A DNA stretch of 43,947 nt from contig JADLFU010000230.1 of the NCBI GenBank assembly GCA_020849655.1, forward strand, positions 1-43,947. The letters are read 5' to 3'. Below are positions 24,775 through 33,013 of this stretch, piece by piece (position 1 is the first letter of the stretch; each line of letters opens with the position of its first letter). Under the pieces are notes generated by a model that saw only the letters and a list, made by a program, of their open reading frames with translations, made no database searches and had not been told where the DNA came from. Made by a program: the position numbers and the translations under genes. The DNA comes from Polyangiaceae bacterium. GTDB lineage: Bacteria; Myxococcota_A; Polyangia; Polyangiales; Polyangiaceae.

Positions 24775-24803
24775 AACCTGAAGGAATCGCCCGCGCTTGT
24801 CAA
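24775..24803 (-). promoter_or_regulatory. Probable promoter of rpmB
   Basis: On the minus strand TTGACA (24803-24798) and CAGGTT (24780-24775) are separated by 17 nt. The rpmB ATG is 46 nt further on. The -35 is perfect and the -10 weak, the same style as upstream of dnaJ. Confidence 0.5.
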
Positions 24804-24912
24804 ACGAATTCGGCCGCCGGCGGGGACGTCGGAGCGGGGAAGGGAGGGACACGCGGCGCGGATCCCGCGTAGGCTCCGCGGCCCGAAGCTCACCCACGAG
24901 AGGGAACGATCC

Positions 24913-26502
24913 ATGACCCACCCCGACACCTGGGACCATTTCGTCAGCTCGTACGTCGTCGCCGACGACGCCGAGGTCGCGCTCGACACGAGCCGCGTCG
25001 CCTTCCCCGCGGGGTTCATCGACGCGCGAGGCGGCGAGGTGCAGGCGGCGATGGACGCGATGGAGCAGCTCGAACGCGGCGCGATCGCGAACCCCGACGA
25101 GCAGCGGATGGTGGGGCACTACTGGCTGCGCGACGCCTCGCTCGCCCCGACGCCCGAGCTGGCGCGGGCCATCTCGGAGACGGTCGACCGCGTCGTCGCG
25201 TTCGCCGGGCGCGTGCGAGACGGCAGCGTCGCGTCGGCGTCCGGGCGGCGCTTCACCGACGCGCTCGTGATCGGCATCGGCGGCTCGGCGCTCGGCCCGC
25301 AGCTCGCGGCGAGCGCGCTCGGCCACGCGGGCGACGAGCTCGCGCTCTCGTTCTTCGACAACACCGATCCCGACGGCTTCGACCGCGTGCTCGCGCGCCT
25401 CGGAGATCGGCTCGCGACGACGCTCGTCATCGTCACGAGCAAGTCGGGCGGCACGAAGGAGACCCGCAACGGCATGCTCGAGGCGAAGGCCGCCCTCGAG
25501 CGGCGCGGCCTCGTGTTCGGCAGGCACGCGGTCGCGATCACCGGGGAGGGCAGCGCGCTCGATCGGTTCGCGGTCGCGGAAGGGTTCCTCGAGCGGTTCC
25601 CGATGTGGGACTGGGTCGGCGGCAGGACGTCGGAGCTGAGCGCGGTCGGCCTGTTGCCGGCGTCGCTCGCGGGCGTCGACGTGCGCGCGATGCTCGACGG
25701 CGCGCGCGCGATGGACGTCGCGACCCGCGCGCGCGATCCCCGCCAGAACCCGGCGGCGATGCTCGCGCTCGCGTGGCTGCACGAGACGGGCGGCCGCGGC
25801 CAGAAGGACATGGTGATCCTGCCGTACAAGGACCGCCTCGAGCTGACGAGCCGCTACCTGCAGCAGCTGGTGATGGAGTCGCTCGGCAAGGAGCGCGATC
25901 TGCGCGGCCAGATCGTGAACCAGGGCATCGCCGTGTACGGCAACAAGGGCTCGACCGACCAGCACGCGTATGTCCAGCAGCTCCGCGACGGCGTGAACAA
26001 CTTCTTCGCCGTCTTCATCGAGGTGCGGCGCGATCGCGCGGGCGCCTCGATGGAGGTCGAGCCGGGGGTGACCAGCGGCGACTACCTGACGGGGTTCCTG
26101 CTCGGCACGCGGCGCGCGCTCCACGAGAACGGGCGCGGCTCGATCACGATCACGCTCGACCAGGTGACGCCGCGCTCGCTCGGCGCCCTCATCGCGCTGT
26201 TCGAGCGCGCGGTCGGGCTGTACGCGTCGCTGGTCGGCGTCAACGCGTACCACCAGCCGGGCGTCGAGGCGGGCAAGAAGGCCGCGGCGGACGTGCTCGC
26301 GCTGCAGCACCTCGTCGTCGCGGCGCTCACCGCCGAGCCGCAGTCGGCCCGCGAGCTCGCTCGTGCGGCCGGCGCACCCGCAGAGGGGGAGACGGCGTTC
26401 TATGTGCTGTCGCACCTCGCCGACAACGCGCGCGGCGTCGCGCGCACCGGCGGCCGCCACCCGTCCCAGGCGAGGTTCCACCTCGCGCGGTCCGCGAGCT
26501 GA
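24913..26502 (+). CDS. pgi: Glucose-6-phosphate isomerase
   Basis: A 529-residue enzyme interconverting glucose-6-phosphate and fructose-6-phosphate in glycolysis and gluconeogenesis. Phosphate-binding and catalytic blocks are visible: [39 protein letters not shown], a [18 protein letters not shown] block, the active-site Glu segment, [18 protein letters not shown], and the terminal [17 protein letters not shown]-terminal extension (about 460-529) resembling a small winged helix matches the cyanobacterial-type variant of about 530 residues, so it is not a fusion artefact. The ATG at 24913 has a GAGAGGGAA ribosome site about 6 nt before it. No regulatory signal seen. Confidence 0.95.
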   Translation: MTHPDTWDHFVSSYVVADDAEVALDTSRVAFPAGFIDARGGEVQAAMDAMEQLERGAIANPDEQRMVGHYWLRDASLAPTPELARAISETVDRVVAFAGRVRDGSVASASGRRFTDALVIGIGGSALGPQLAASALGHAGDELALSFFDNTDPDGFDRVLARLGDRLATTLVIVTSKSGGTKETRNGMLEAKAALERRGLVFGRHAVAITGEGSALDRFAVAEGFLERFPMWDWVGGRTSELSAVGLLPASLAGVDVRAMLDGARAMDVATRARDPRQNPAAMLALAWLHETGGRGQKDMVILPYKDRLELTSRYLQQLVMESLGKERDLRGQIVNQGIAVYGNKGSTDQHAYVQQLRDGVNNFFAVFIEVRRDRAGASMEVEPGVTSGDYLTGFLLGTRRALHENGRGSITITLDQVTPRSLGALIALFERAVGLYASLVGVNAYHQPGVEAGKKAAADVLALQHLVVAALTAEPQSARELARAAGAPAEGETAFYVLSHLADNARGVARTGGRHPSQARFHLARSAS

Positions 26503-26538
26503 CGGGAACCACCGCGGGCGCGCGCTCGTAGCGGTCCG

Positions 26539-28575
26539 GTGCGCCCGTCCTCCGCCTCCTGCTCCCTCGCCGCGCTGATGCTCCTCGGACTCGCCGCTTG
26601 CGGAGGCGGCGCGGAGCCCGCTGCCGGCGGGGCGAGCGCGGGGGCGAGCGCGACGGGCCAGGCCGGGCGCGCTGGGACCGCAGGGATCGCAGGGACCAGC
26701 GCAGCGACCGGCGGCGCGGGAGCAGGCGCCGCGGGCGCGGGCGGCGCCGGCCAGCCGGCGGGCGCCGCGGGGATGAGCGCGGGCGCGGGCGGGATGAGCG
26801 CGGGCGCCGCTGGCAAGGCAGCGGGCGCCGGGGGAGCGAGCGCGGGGACAGGCGGGACGAGCGCGGGCGCGGCCGGGACGAGCGGCGCGAGCGCCGGAGG
26901 GGGAGGGGGCGCTGGCGGGAAGGCGGGATCCGCGGGAGCGCCCGGGGGCTGCGCCGTGGACGCAGACTGCGCCGCTCCGCTCGCTTCACCCCCGGGCTGC
27001 GCGCTCGCACTGTGTGATCCGGCGGCCAAGGTGTGCCGGTACCCCGCGCGTGACGCCGACGGAGACGGCCACGCGACCAACAAGTGCAAGTCGCTCGACC
27101 CGGGCTTCGTCGTCGAGGTCGGGGATGACTGTGATGACGCCGACAAGGCGACGTACCCGGGCGCCTGGGACGGCCCACAAGGTGAGGGACACCCGTCGCG
27201 CTGCGGCGACGGGATCGACCAGGACTGCGACGGCGCGGTGGACGACGACAGGCTCTCCTCCGGCGCCACGTGCACGTGCGCGCCTGGGGACGTCGCCGCG
27301 TGCAGCGAGGACGCGAGCGGCAAGCCCATCTACTGGCCCGCGGGCGCGCCCGCTGGCATCTGCAAGACAGGCTCGAAGACCTGCCTGCCCGCTGGTGTGT
27401 ACGGTCCCTGCACCGGCGCCGTGCCGCCCGGGACGGAGAGCTGCAACGGGCTCGACGATGACTGTGACGGCGCCGTCGACGACGGCCCGCCGGCCGACGC
27501 GCCCTACTTTCGCTACGACGGCGACGATGACCTGCACGCGAAGGCGGGCTTCGACTACGTGAAGCAGTGCGACCCGCCGCTCGTGCCGCCCGCGGAGTGC
27601 CCCTCCTGCCCGGCGACGACGCCGAGCGGCCAGAGCCACTGGAAGACCAACGTCCCCGCGGACGACTGCGACGATCAGAAGCCGCAGATCAACCCCAGCG
27701 CCGTCGACAAGTGTGATCTCGTCGACAACAACTGCGACGGCACCGTCGACGAGGGGTGCAGCTGCACGGACGGCGCGACGCGCGCGTGCGGCGCGGCCTC
27801 CACCTGCAACGTGGGCTCGCAGGTGTGCGCCGCGGGGCTGTGGGGCGCGTGCGACGGGGGCCCGAGCGTGCAGCAGGCGCGCTTCTGCCTCGACGGCGAC
27901 TCTGACAAGTACTGCAAGCTCGACGCCTCCTGCCAGCTCGCGTGCCCCGGCGCGCTCGGGCCCGAGTGGCGCAAGGAGACCGACTGCACGGGCTTCAGCG
28001 ACGGCGTGAGCGACTGCGACGACGCGAGCGGCGCGGTCCACCCGTCCGCCGTCGAGCTGTGCGGCGACGGGGTCGACAGCGACTGCGGCGGGGGCGACTC
28101 CAACGGCTACTCCATCGGGGCCCCCTGCGACGCGCTTGGCAAGTCGGACGGGGCCTGCCACGACGGCGGCACCTTCACGTGCTCCGGGAGCCTCGCGACC
28201 AGCTGCCCGCCGAGCGATCCCGACATCGGCAAGCCCATCCCCCACGACGCCGCGGCGCCGAACACCTCGTGGGACTGGGACTGCTCGGGCGCCGTCGATC
28301 GCCCCGCGCCCATCGACGGCGTGACGGCGACCACGGGCACCGGGACCTGCGGCGCGATGGTCACCCGGGCGTGCCCGACCGACGTCGACGCCTGCTACGG
28401 GACGCCGCCCGTGTACCTCTACTCGTCGCCGAAGAACGCGCCCGGGTGCGCGGCGGTGAAGGCGTTCCCCTGCGGCGCGACAGTGTGGGAGGTGAAGTGT
28501 GCGGTGCGCAACGTCTTCGGCAACCCGTACTGCTCGGCGGCGATCACGGCGGTCGGCGTGCAGAAGTGTTACTGA
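26539..28575 (+). CDS. MopE-like lipoprotein with DCDD metal-binding-type repeats
   Basis: A 678-residue protein from GTG with a lipoprotein leader (LAALMLLGLAAC). It has a Gly/Ala/Ser-rich linker of about 110 residues, then a cysteine-rich region. The 'putative metal-binding motif' (DDCDD...NP.A.E.CDG.DNDCDG-type) appears in about four variants: VGDDCDDADKATYPGA with DQDCDGAVDDD, SCNGLDDDCDGAVDDG, PADDCDDQKPQINPSAVDKC with DNNCDGTVDEGC, and VSDCDDASGAVHPSAVELCGDG. These resemble MopE and other surface proteins that may bind calcium or copper. The C-terminus is Cys-rich without a known domain. It follows pgi by 36 nt and precedes an enoyl-CoA hydratase by 6 nt; operon membership is unclear. 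Confidence 0.85.
   Translation: MRPSSASCSLAALMLLGLAACGGGAEPAAGGASAGASATGQAGRAGTAGIAGTSAATGGAGAGAAGAGGAGQPAGAAGMSAGAGGMSAGAAGKAAGAGGASAGTGGTSAGAAGTSGASAGGGGGAGGKAGSAGAPGGCAVDADCAAPLASPPGCALALCDPAAKVCRYPARDADGDGHATNKCKSLDPGFVVEVGDDCDDADKATYPGAWDGPQGEGHPSRCGDGIDQDCDGAVDDDRLSSGATCTCAPGDVAACSEDASGKPIYWPAGAPAGICKTGSKTCLPAGVYGPCTGAVPPGTESCNGLDDDCDGAVDDGPPADAPYFRYDGDDDLHAKAGFDYVKQCDPPLVPPAECPSCPATTPSGQSHWKTNVPADDCDDQKPQINPSAVDKCDLVDNNCDGTVDEGCSCTDGATRACGAASTCNVGSQVCAAGLWGACDGGPSVQQARFCLDGDSDKYCKLDASCQLACPGALGPEWRKETDCTGFSDGVSDCDDASGAVHPSAVELCGDGVDSDCGGGDSNGYSIGAPCDALGKSDGACHDGGTFTCSGSLATSCPPSDPDIGKPIPHDAAAPNTSWDWDCSGAVDRPAPIDGVTATTGTGTCGAMVTRACPTDVDACYGTPPVYLYSSPKNAPGCAAVKAFPCGATVWEVKCAVRNVFGNPYCSAAITAVGVQKCY
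26620..26945 (+). repeat. Gly/Ala/Ser-rich degenerate repeat in the MopE-like gene
   Basis: Degenerate short units (ggcgcgggcgggatgagcgc and variants, encoding GAGGMSAGAG/GGTSAGAAG-type repeats) run between the lipoprotein leader and the first Cys-rich repeat. Such tracts commonly expand and contract and may spoil assembly. Confidence 0.8.
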
Positions 28576-28581
28576 CGGCGG

Positions 28582-29283
28582 ATGGTCGAGCTCGTCCTCT
28601 CAGGCACCCCGAAGAACGCCCTCTCACGCGCGCTGATGGAGCGCGTCACCGCCGAGATCAAGGCCGCGAAGGGCCAGCCGGTGCTCGTGCGTGGCGACGG
28701 CGACACCTTCAGCGCGGGCCTGCACCTGAAGGAGCTCGCGGCGCTCGACGCCGCGGCGATGGCGGGGTTCCTCGGGGCGCTCGAGGACATGGTCGACGCG
28801 CTCTTCTCCCACGACGCGCCGCTCGTCGCGGCGATCGGCGGGCACGCGATCGCGGGCGGGTGTGTCATCGCGCTCGCGTGCGACGCGCGCGTCGCGACGA
28901 GCTCGCAGCGGGCCAGGATCGGGCTGAACGAGGTCGCGATCGGCCTGATGTTCCCGCCGAAGACGTGGCGCCTCGTGCGGCACGCCGTGCCGCCCGCGTC
29001 GGCGTCCCGCGTGCTGCTCGGCGGCGAGCTGTTCTCGCCCGAGCAGGCGCGCGCGCTCGGCCTCGTCGACGAGCTCGCGGACGATCCCTCTGCGCGCGCG
29101 GCCGAGCGCCTCGCGGAGCTCGCGGCGCACCCGGCCGCGGCCTACGCGGAGATCAAGCGCGCGATGCGCGCGGGCGCGCTCGACGTCTCGCCGGGCGATC
29201 GAGCGCGGTACCACGACGTCGTGTTGCCGATGTGGTGCGGTGACGAGCTCCGCCAGCGGCTGCTCGCCGTGTTGAAGAGGTGA
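28582..29283 (+). CDS. Enoyl-CoA hydratase/isomerase family protein
   Basis: A 233-residue crotonase-fold protein, shorter than usual at the N-terminus (MVELVLSGTPKNALSRALMERV). The oxyanion-hole blocks are VRGDGDTFSAGLHLKEL and AAIGGHAIAGGCVIALACDARVA, then GLNEVAIGLMFPP. The usual catalytic Glu of hydratases in the 'GG..E' position is replaced (GGCVIAL), while E in NEVAIG is present, so an isomerase or other acyl-CoA chemistry is possible. It starts 6 nt after the MopE-like gene. There is no KstR-like operator here, so it is probably not part of the steroid regulon. Confidence 0.78.
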   Translation: MVELVLSGTPKNALSRALMERVTAEIKAAKGQPVLVRGDGDTFSAGLHLKELAALDAAAMAGFLGALEDMVDALFSHDAPLVAAIGGHAIAGGCVIALACDARVATSSQRARIGLNEVAIGLMFPPKTWRLVRHAVPPASASRVLLGGELFSPEQARALGLVDELADDPSARAAERLAELAAHPAAAYAEIKRAMRAGALDVSPGDRARYHDVVLPMWCGDELRQRLLAVLKR

Positions 29284-29316
29284 TCTTCGCGCGCGCCGCT
29301 TCGGCTAGGCTGCGGC

Positions 29317-30612
29317 ATGATGAGCGACGACGGCCCCGAGAGCCTTTCGAACCGTGAGACGCCCGCGGAGCTCGTGCGCATCGACGACGCGGGCGTCGTC
29401 TCTCCCGTCGGCGTCGTCGCGGGGCAGCGGCTCCGCGCGCGCGAGGGCTCGTACCGCATCCTGCCTGCGCCCGGGCACGTCGTGTTCCTGCGCCTCACCG
29501 GCGAAGATGGGAGGCGCGACCAGGAGGACGGCGCGGTCGTCCGCATGGCGGGCGAGATCACCGCGCCCGGCACCCTGTGCGACGTCATCGCGCTCATAGG
29601 ACAGGCGGGGTGGAGGGGCGAGCTGGTCGTCCTCGACGGCCAGAGCTCGCGCTCCATCTTCTTCGAGCAGGGCAACCTCGTCGGCGCGCAGACCTCGGTC
29701 GACGACGAGCGCATCGGGATGATCCTCTGGCGGTACGGCGTCATCGACGAGGCGCAGCACGGGCAGATCATGGAGAAGGTCGCCGGCGGGCAGCGCTTCG
29801 GCGAGGCGGGCGTGGGGCTCGGGTTCTTCTCGCGCGAGCGGCTCTTCGAGTTCATCACGAGGCAGCTCGAGGAGATCGTGTTCCCGACCTTCGCGATCGC
29901 CGACGGCACGTTCTTCTTCCTCGACGGGTTCGACGACGCGCGGCTCGTGGCGCGGCACACGATAGGCGCGACGTCGCTGCTGATGGACGGGGTCACGAGG
30001 CTCGACGAGCTCAGGTACTTTCGACAGAAGATCCCGAGCGCGGAGTTCGTCCCCGCGCGCACCGAGAAGGGCGAGCCGTCGTCCGACGAGCTGAAGGCGA
30101 CGTGGGCCGCCATCGACGGCGAGCTGTCGATCGACGAGATCGGCCGCGCCACCGGCCGCGGCGAGTTCGAGACCACGAAGGACGTCTACCAGCTCCTCCA
30201 GACCAAGTACGTCGCGCTGCACCCGCCGCGGCTCGCGGGCGGGGCGGCGGCGGTGGTCGCCCGCGCGAACGCGGCGCTCGTGCTGCTCCACCAGCGCGCC
30301 GACGCGGCGGGCAAGGGGACGCTCCTGCGCGACAGCCTGCGCGACTACCTCGAGAAGCACGAGGAGCCGCGCGCGCTGCTCGCGGGCGCAGGCCCCGACG
30401 AGCGCGGCAACTTCTACGTCGACGTCGTCGCCGCGCGCGCGGCCGAGGCGGCCGGAGGGGCCGGCGACGCGGAGAACCTCGTGAAGAGGCGGCTGCACGA
30501 GCTCGTTGGGTTCGTGTTGTTCTCCGCGGGGGGCCTGCTCGGCGCCGACAAGGAGGCCGAGCTCGGCGCGGAGGTGCGGCCGATGCTGCAAGAGATCCTG
30601 CCGGCCGGCTGA
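29317..30612 (+). CDS. DUF4388-type (PATAN-like) protein
   Basis: A 431-residue soluble protein of a type common in myxobacteria. Residues about 75-200 have the features of DUF4388: ITAPGTLCDVIALIGQAGWRGELVVLDGQSSRSIFFEQGNLVGAQTS, DERIGMILWRYGVIDEAQ, then VFPTFAIADGTFFFLDG. A second region (from about 230) has a winged-helix-like GELSIDEIGRATGRGEFETTKDVYQLL. Such proteins are found in signalling and polarity networks; the exact role is unknown. Either of two adjacent ATGs (29317, 29320) could be the start. A small roadblock-like gene follows after 60 nt. Confidence 0.78.
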   Translation: MMSDDGPESLSNRETPAELVRIDDAGVVSPVGVVAGQRLRAREGSYRILPAPGHVVFLRLTGEDGRRDQEDGAVVRMAGEITAPGTLCDVIALIGQAGWRGELVVLDGQSSRSIFFEQGNLVGAQTSVDDERIGMILWRYGVIDEAQHGQIMEKVAGGQRFGEAGVGLGFFSRERLFEFITRQLEEIVFPTFAIADGTFFFLDGFDDARLVARHTIGATSLLMDGVTRLDELRYFRQKIPSAEFVPARTEKGEPSSDELKATWAAIDGELSIDEIGRATGRGEFETTKDVYQLLQTKYVALHPPRLAGGAAAVVARANAALVLLHQRADAAGKGTLLRDSLRDYLEKHEEPRALLAGAGPDERGNFYVDVVAARAAEAAGGAGDAENLVKRRLHELVGFVLFSAGGLLGADKEAELGAEVRPMLQEILPAG

Positions 30613-30672
30613 CGAGGGCTGTCGGCGCGAAGTTGGCCAGCGGTGTCCGCGCGGTGCCACGATCTGTTCGCG

Positions 30673-31065
30673 ATGAACGATCTCGACGACGACCGGCGGA
30701 CGAAGCGGAGCGACGACCCCATCACGGCCTTGCACTACCAGCTGGCCCACGCGCGCAGCCACGCGCAGCTCGACGCGATGGTGCTCGTCGACGGCTCCGG
30801 CGCGCTCGTGGCCGGCGCGGGCGCGTGGCCCGTGTGCGAGGAGCTCGCGGCGTACGCGCCCCTGCTCGCGCACCGGAGCGCGGGCGAGTCAGCGTTTCTG
30901 TGCAGCCACCTCGATCGCCTCCGCGAGACGGTGTCGCTGCGCTCCATGATGTTCGACGGCTTCGAGGTCGTCCTCGCCGCGCGCGGCCCCGTGGGCGCGT
31001 CGACCGAGGCGAGCCTGGTGCGCGCCGCGGCCGGCTGCAGGCGCATCCTCGGCGCGGAGGCGTAA
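30673..31065 (+). CDS. Small roadblock/LC7-like protein (tentative)
   Basis: From the ATG at 30673 the protein has 130 residues. The pattern DAMVLVDGSGALVAGAGAWPVCEELAAYAPLLA and later MMFDGFEVVLAARGPV is reminiscent of roadblock/LC7 (MglB-type) folds, which bind small Ras-like GTPases or form regulatory dimers. The resemblance is by pattern only. It follows the DUF4388 gene on the same strand, which fits a shared signalling role. Its last 177 nt are antisense to the 3' end of the CPBP protease frame. One of the two ends may be over-long. Confidence 0.6.
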   Translation: MNDLDDDRRTKRSDDPITALHYQLAHARSHAQLDAMVLVDGSGALVAGAGAWPVCEELAAYAPLLAHRSAGESAFLCSHLDRLRETVSLRSMMFDGFEVVLAARGPVGASTEASLVRAAAGCRRILGAEA

Positions 31066-32007
31066 CGACGGCGACTCCCCGCCGTCGGGCGCGGCGTCGG
31101 CTCCCGACGGCGCGGCGCCGCGGCGGAGGAGCAACCAGGCGCCGATCGCCCCCGCGACGAGCCCCGCTCCCACGACGACGTCGGGGACGCCGAGCGTCGC
31201 CCCGCCGAGCCCCCGGAAGCCCCCGCGCAGCATCGCGAGGGAGGTGGCGTTGTGAAGCATGTGCACAGTCATCGAGCACCAGATGACGCCCGTTCCCACG
31301 CGGATGCCTCCGAGCGCGAGGCCGAGCGCCGTCGTCGACGCCACGCGCACGAGGCCGACGCCGCCTGGCACGTCGGCGTGCGACAGCCCGAAGGCCACCG
31401 CCGACGCGACGATCGGGACGAGCCAGGCCGCGAGGCGCGCCCCGCGCCCGTCGCCGAGCCGGGCGAGCGCCTGCCGCACCGTCTCGAGCAGGCCCCCTCG
31501 GAACATGAGCTCCTCGGAGATCGCCGGGAGCACGACCGCGGACAGCACGAGCCACGCGATCGAGGACTGACCCAGCTCGCGGCCGAGCGCGCCCGCGTTG
31601 CGCTGGCTCGCGCCGAGGCCGCGGAGCGCGAGCTCTTCCATCAACACGGGCATCGCGAGCCCTACCCCGATCCACGTCGCCAGGGTGGTGGTGAGCGGCT
31701 GCAGCAGCGCGGCGCCGGCGAGCCTGCGCGGCGTGGGGCGCGAGAGGCCGAGGGGGGAGAGCGATCCGGCGAGCAGCCTCACGAGGCCGAGGCCGACGGC
31801 GATCGTGAGCAGCTGGGAGAGGGCACGAAACGTCGTGAACGACACCGCGCGCTGCAGGGAGATGGGCGCGTGACGAGCGAGCGCGTCGACGCCCTTCGTG
31901 GCGAACAGGAGCCATCCGGCGGTCGCGGCGGCCAGCCCGGCGAGGCGAGGCGGCGAGAGGGCGGTCACGACGGGCACGAGCGTGAGCATAGGCGCGGCGT
32001 GCCGCAA
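30889..32007 (-). CDS. CPBP family glutamic-type intramembrane protease
   Basis: With the TTG at 32007 the protein has 372 residues. A GGAGG ribosome site (minus strand, + coordinates 32015-32019) lies 7 nt before the TTG, which decides this start over the ATG at 31989. At least seven hydrophobic segments are seen. CPBP motifs are present: SEELMFRGGLLETV (EExxxR, motif 1), GLSHADV (motif 2) and VHMLHNATS (motif 3). These proteases cleave within membranes, for instance CAAX proteins or signal peptides. After about residue 312 the frame becomes low-complexity and reads antisense to the roadblock-like gene for 177 nt, so the true C-terminus may differ. Confidence 0.8.
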   Translation of the reverse strand: MRHAAPMLTLVPVVTALSPPRLAGLAAATAGWLLFATKGVDALARHAPISLQRAVSFTTFRALSQLLTIAVGLGLVRLLAGSLSPLGLSRPTPRRLAGAALLQPLTTTLATWIGVGLAMPVLMEELALRGLGASQRNAGALGRELGQSSIAWLVLSAVVLPAISEELMFRGGLLETVRQALARLGDGRGARLAAWLVPIVASAVAFGLSHADVPGGVGLVRVASTTALGLALGGIRVGTGVIWCSMTVHMLHNATSLAMLRGGFRGLGGATLGVPDVVVGAGLVAGAIGAWLLLRRGAAPSGADAAPDGGESPSLRLRAEDAPAAGRGAHQARLGRRAHGAARGEDDLEAVEHHGAQRHRLAEAIEVAAQKR

Positions 32008-32086
32008 GCGTGATCCTCCGCGCGTGCCTATTCGCGAACATTCGTCACATCAGCGCCGCCGGGGCCCGCGCGAGGCCTCGGGCGCG

Positions 32087-32995
32087 TCAGGTGGCGCCGT
32101 ACGCCTTGGTGGGCGGAGGGGTCTGCGCGACGAGCTCGGCCACGATCTCCCCGAGCTCGGCCGGCTCCCAGCGGGCGCCCTTGTCGCGCCGCGCACCCCG
32201 CTTGTAGCCCTCGCCGAGCGTGATGCGCCCGGCCTCCGCCTCGAAGACCCGCCCCGTGATCCCGCGTGACTCCTTGCTGCCGAGCCACACGACCAGCGGC
32301 GCGACGTTCTCGGGCGCCATCTCGTCGAAGCCCTCGTCGGGGCGCTTCATCATGTCTGCGAACACGGCCTCTGTCATCCGCGTCCTCGCGGCGGGCGCGA
32401 TCGCGTTCGCCGTCACGCCGTAGCGGGCGAGCTCGGCGGCCTGGACCAGCGTGAGGCCGATGATGCCAGCCTTCGCGGTCGAGTACGCGGACTGCCCCAC
32501 GCTGCCGAACAGCCCCGCGCCGGACGTCGTGTTGATGATGCGCGCGTCGAGCTTCTCCCCGGCCTTCGCGCGGTCACGAAAGTACGCGACCGCGCGCTGG
32601 GCGGGGCAGAAGTGACCGCGCAGGTGCACCCGCAGCACCGCGTCCCACTCCTCCTCGGTCGCGCTGACGAACATGCGATCGCGCACGAAGCCCGCGTTGT
32701 TGACGAGCACGTCGAGCCTCCCCCAGGCGTCGAGCGCCGCGCCCACGAGGCGCCCAGCACCCTCGGTGGTCGTCACGTCGTCGCCGTTCGCGATCGCCCG
32801 GCCGCCGCCGGCGCGGAGGGCGGACGCCACCTCCTCGGCGACCTCTGACGCGGCGCCCCGCCCGTCGCCCGTCGTGCCGAGATCGTTCACGACGACGCGC
32901 GCGCCCTCGCGGGCGAACAGCTCCGCGTACGCGCGCCCGAGCCCGCGCCCCGCCCCCGTCACGATCACCACACGCCCGTCGCAGATGCCAGTCAT
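32087..32995 (-). CDS. Short-chain dehydrogenase, Hsd4A-like (steroid/beta-hydroxyacyl-CoA dehydrogenase)
   Basis: A 302-residue classical SDR. The NAD(P)-binding TGAGRGLG, NNAG, catalytic Ser in NTTSGAG, and YSTAK are all present. A C-terminal extension (GRVFEAEAGRITLGEGYKRG...KGARWEPAELGEIV) is characteristic of HSD17B4-like members. It matches, from memory, the SDR of the mycobacterial KstR regulon that oxidises 17-beta-hydroxysteroid or side-chain beta-hydroxyacyl-CoA intermediates. Other SDRs act in steroid ring C/D degradation, so the substrate is not certain. GGAGGAGAAGAGAG before the ATG is a strong ribosome site. It is the last gene of the steroid operon; the next minus-strand gene is a protease. 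Confidence 0.8.
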   Translation of the reverse strand: MTGICDGRVVIVTGAGRGLGRAYAELFAREGARVVVNDLGTTGDGRGAASEVAEEVASALRAGGGRAIANGDDVTTTEGAGRLVGAALDAWGRLDVLVNNAGFVRDRMFVSATEEEWDAVLRVHLRGHFCPAQRAVAYFRDRAKAGEKLDARIINTTSGAGLFGSVGQSAYSTAKAGIIGLTLVQAAELARYGVTANAIAPAARTRMTEAVFADMMKRPDEGFDEMAPENVAPLVVWLGSKESRGITGRVFEAEAGRITLGEGYKRGARRDKGARWEPAELGEIVAELVAQTPPPTKAYGAT

Positions 32996-33013
32996 CTCTC
33001 TCTTCTCCTCCGG

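Noticed and set aside
24730-26481. Long minus-strand frame antisense to pgi, joined upstream to rpmB
   Set aside because: Arg/Ala/Glu-rich shadow typical of high-GC DNA; the real L28 start is the ATG at 24729 with its own promoter upstream.
28582-29283. Including this enoyl-CoA hydratase in the steroid regulon
   Set aside because: No TNNAACNNGTTNNA site precedes it, it follows the MopE-like gene by 6 nt, and it lacks the EchA19-like blocks.
29305-30873. 522-codon minus-strand frame opposite the DUF4388 gene
   Set aside because: Composition is that of antisense shadow coding with no recognisable domain, while the plus strand has conserved motifs.
31066-31087. 8-bp inverted repeat after the roadblock-like gene as a terminator
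   Set aside because: The stem is short and no T-tract follows; in this GC-rich DNA such repeats are common by chance.
31252-32013. 253-codon plus-strand frame opposite the CPBP protease
   Set aside because: Glu/Arg/Gln-rich shadow; the minus strand has clear membrane segments and protease motifs.
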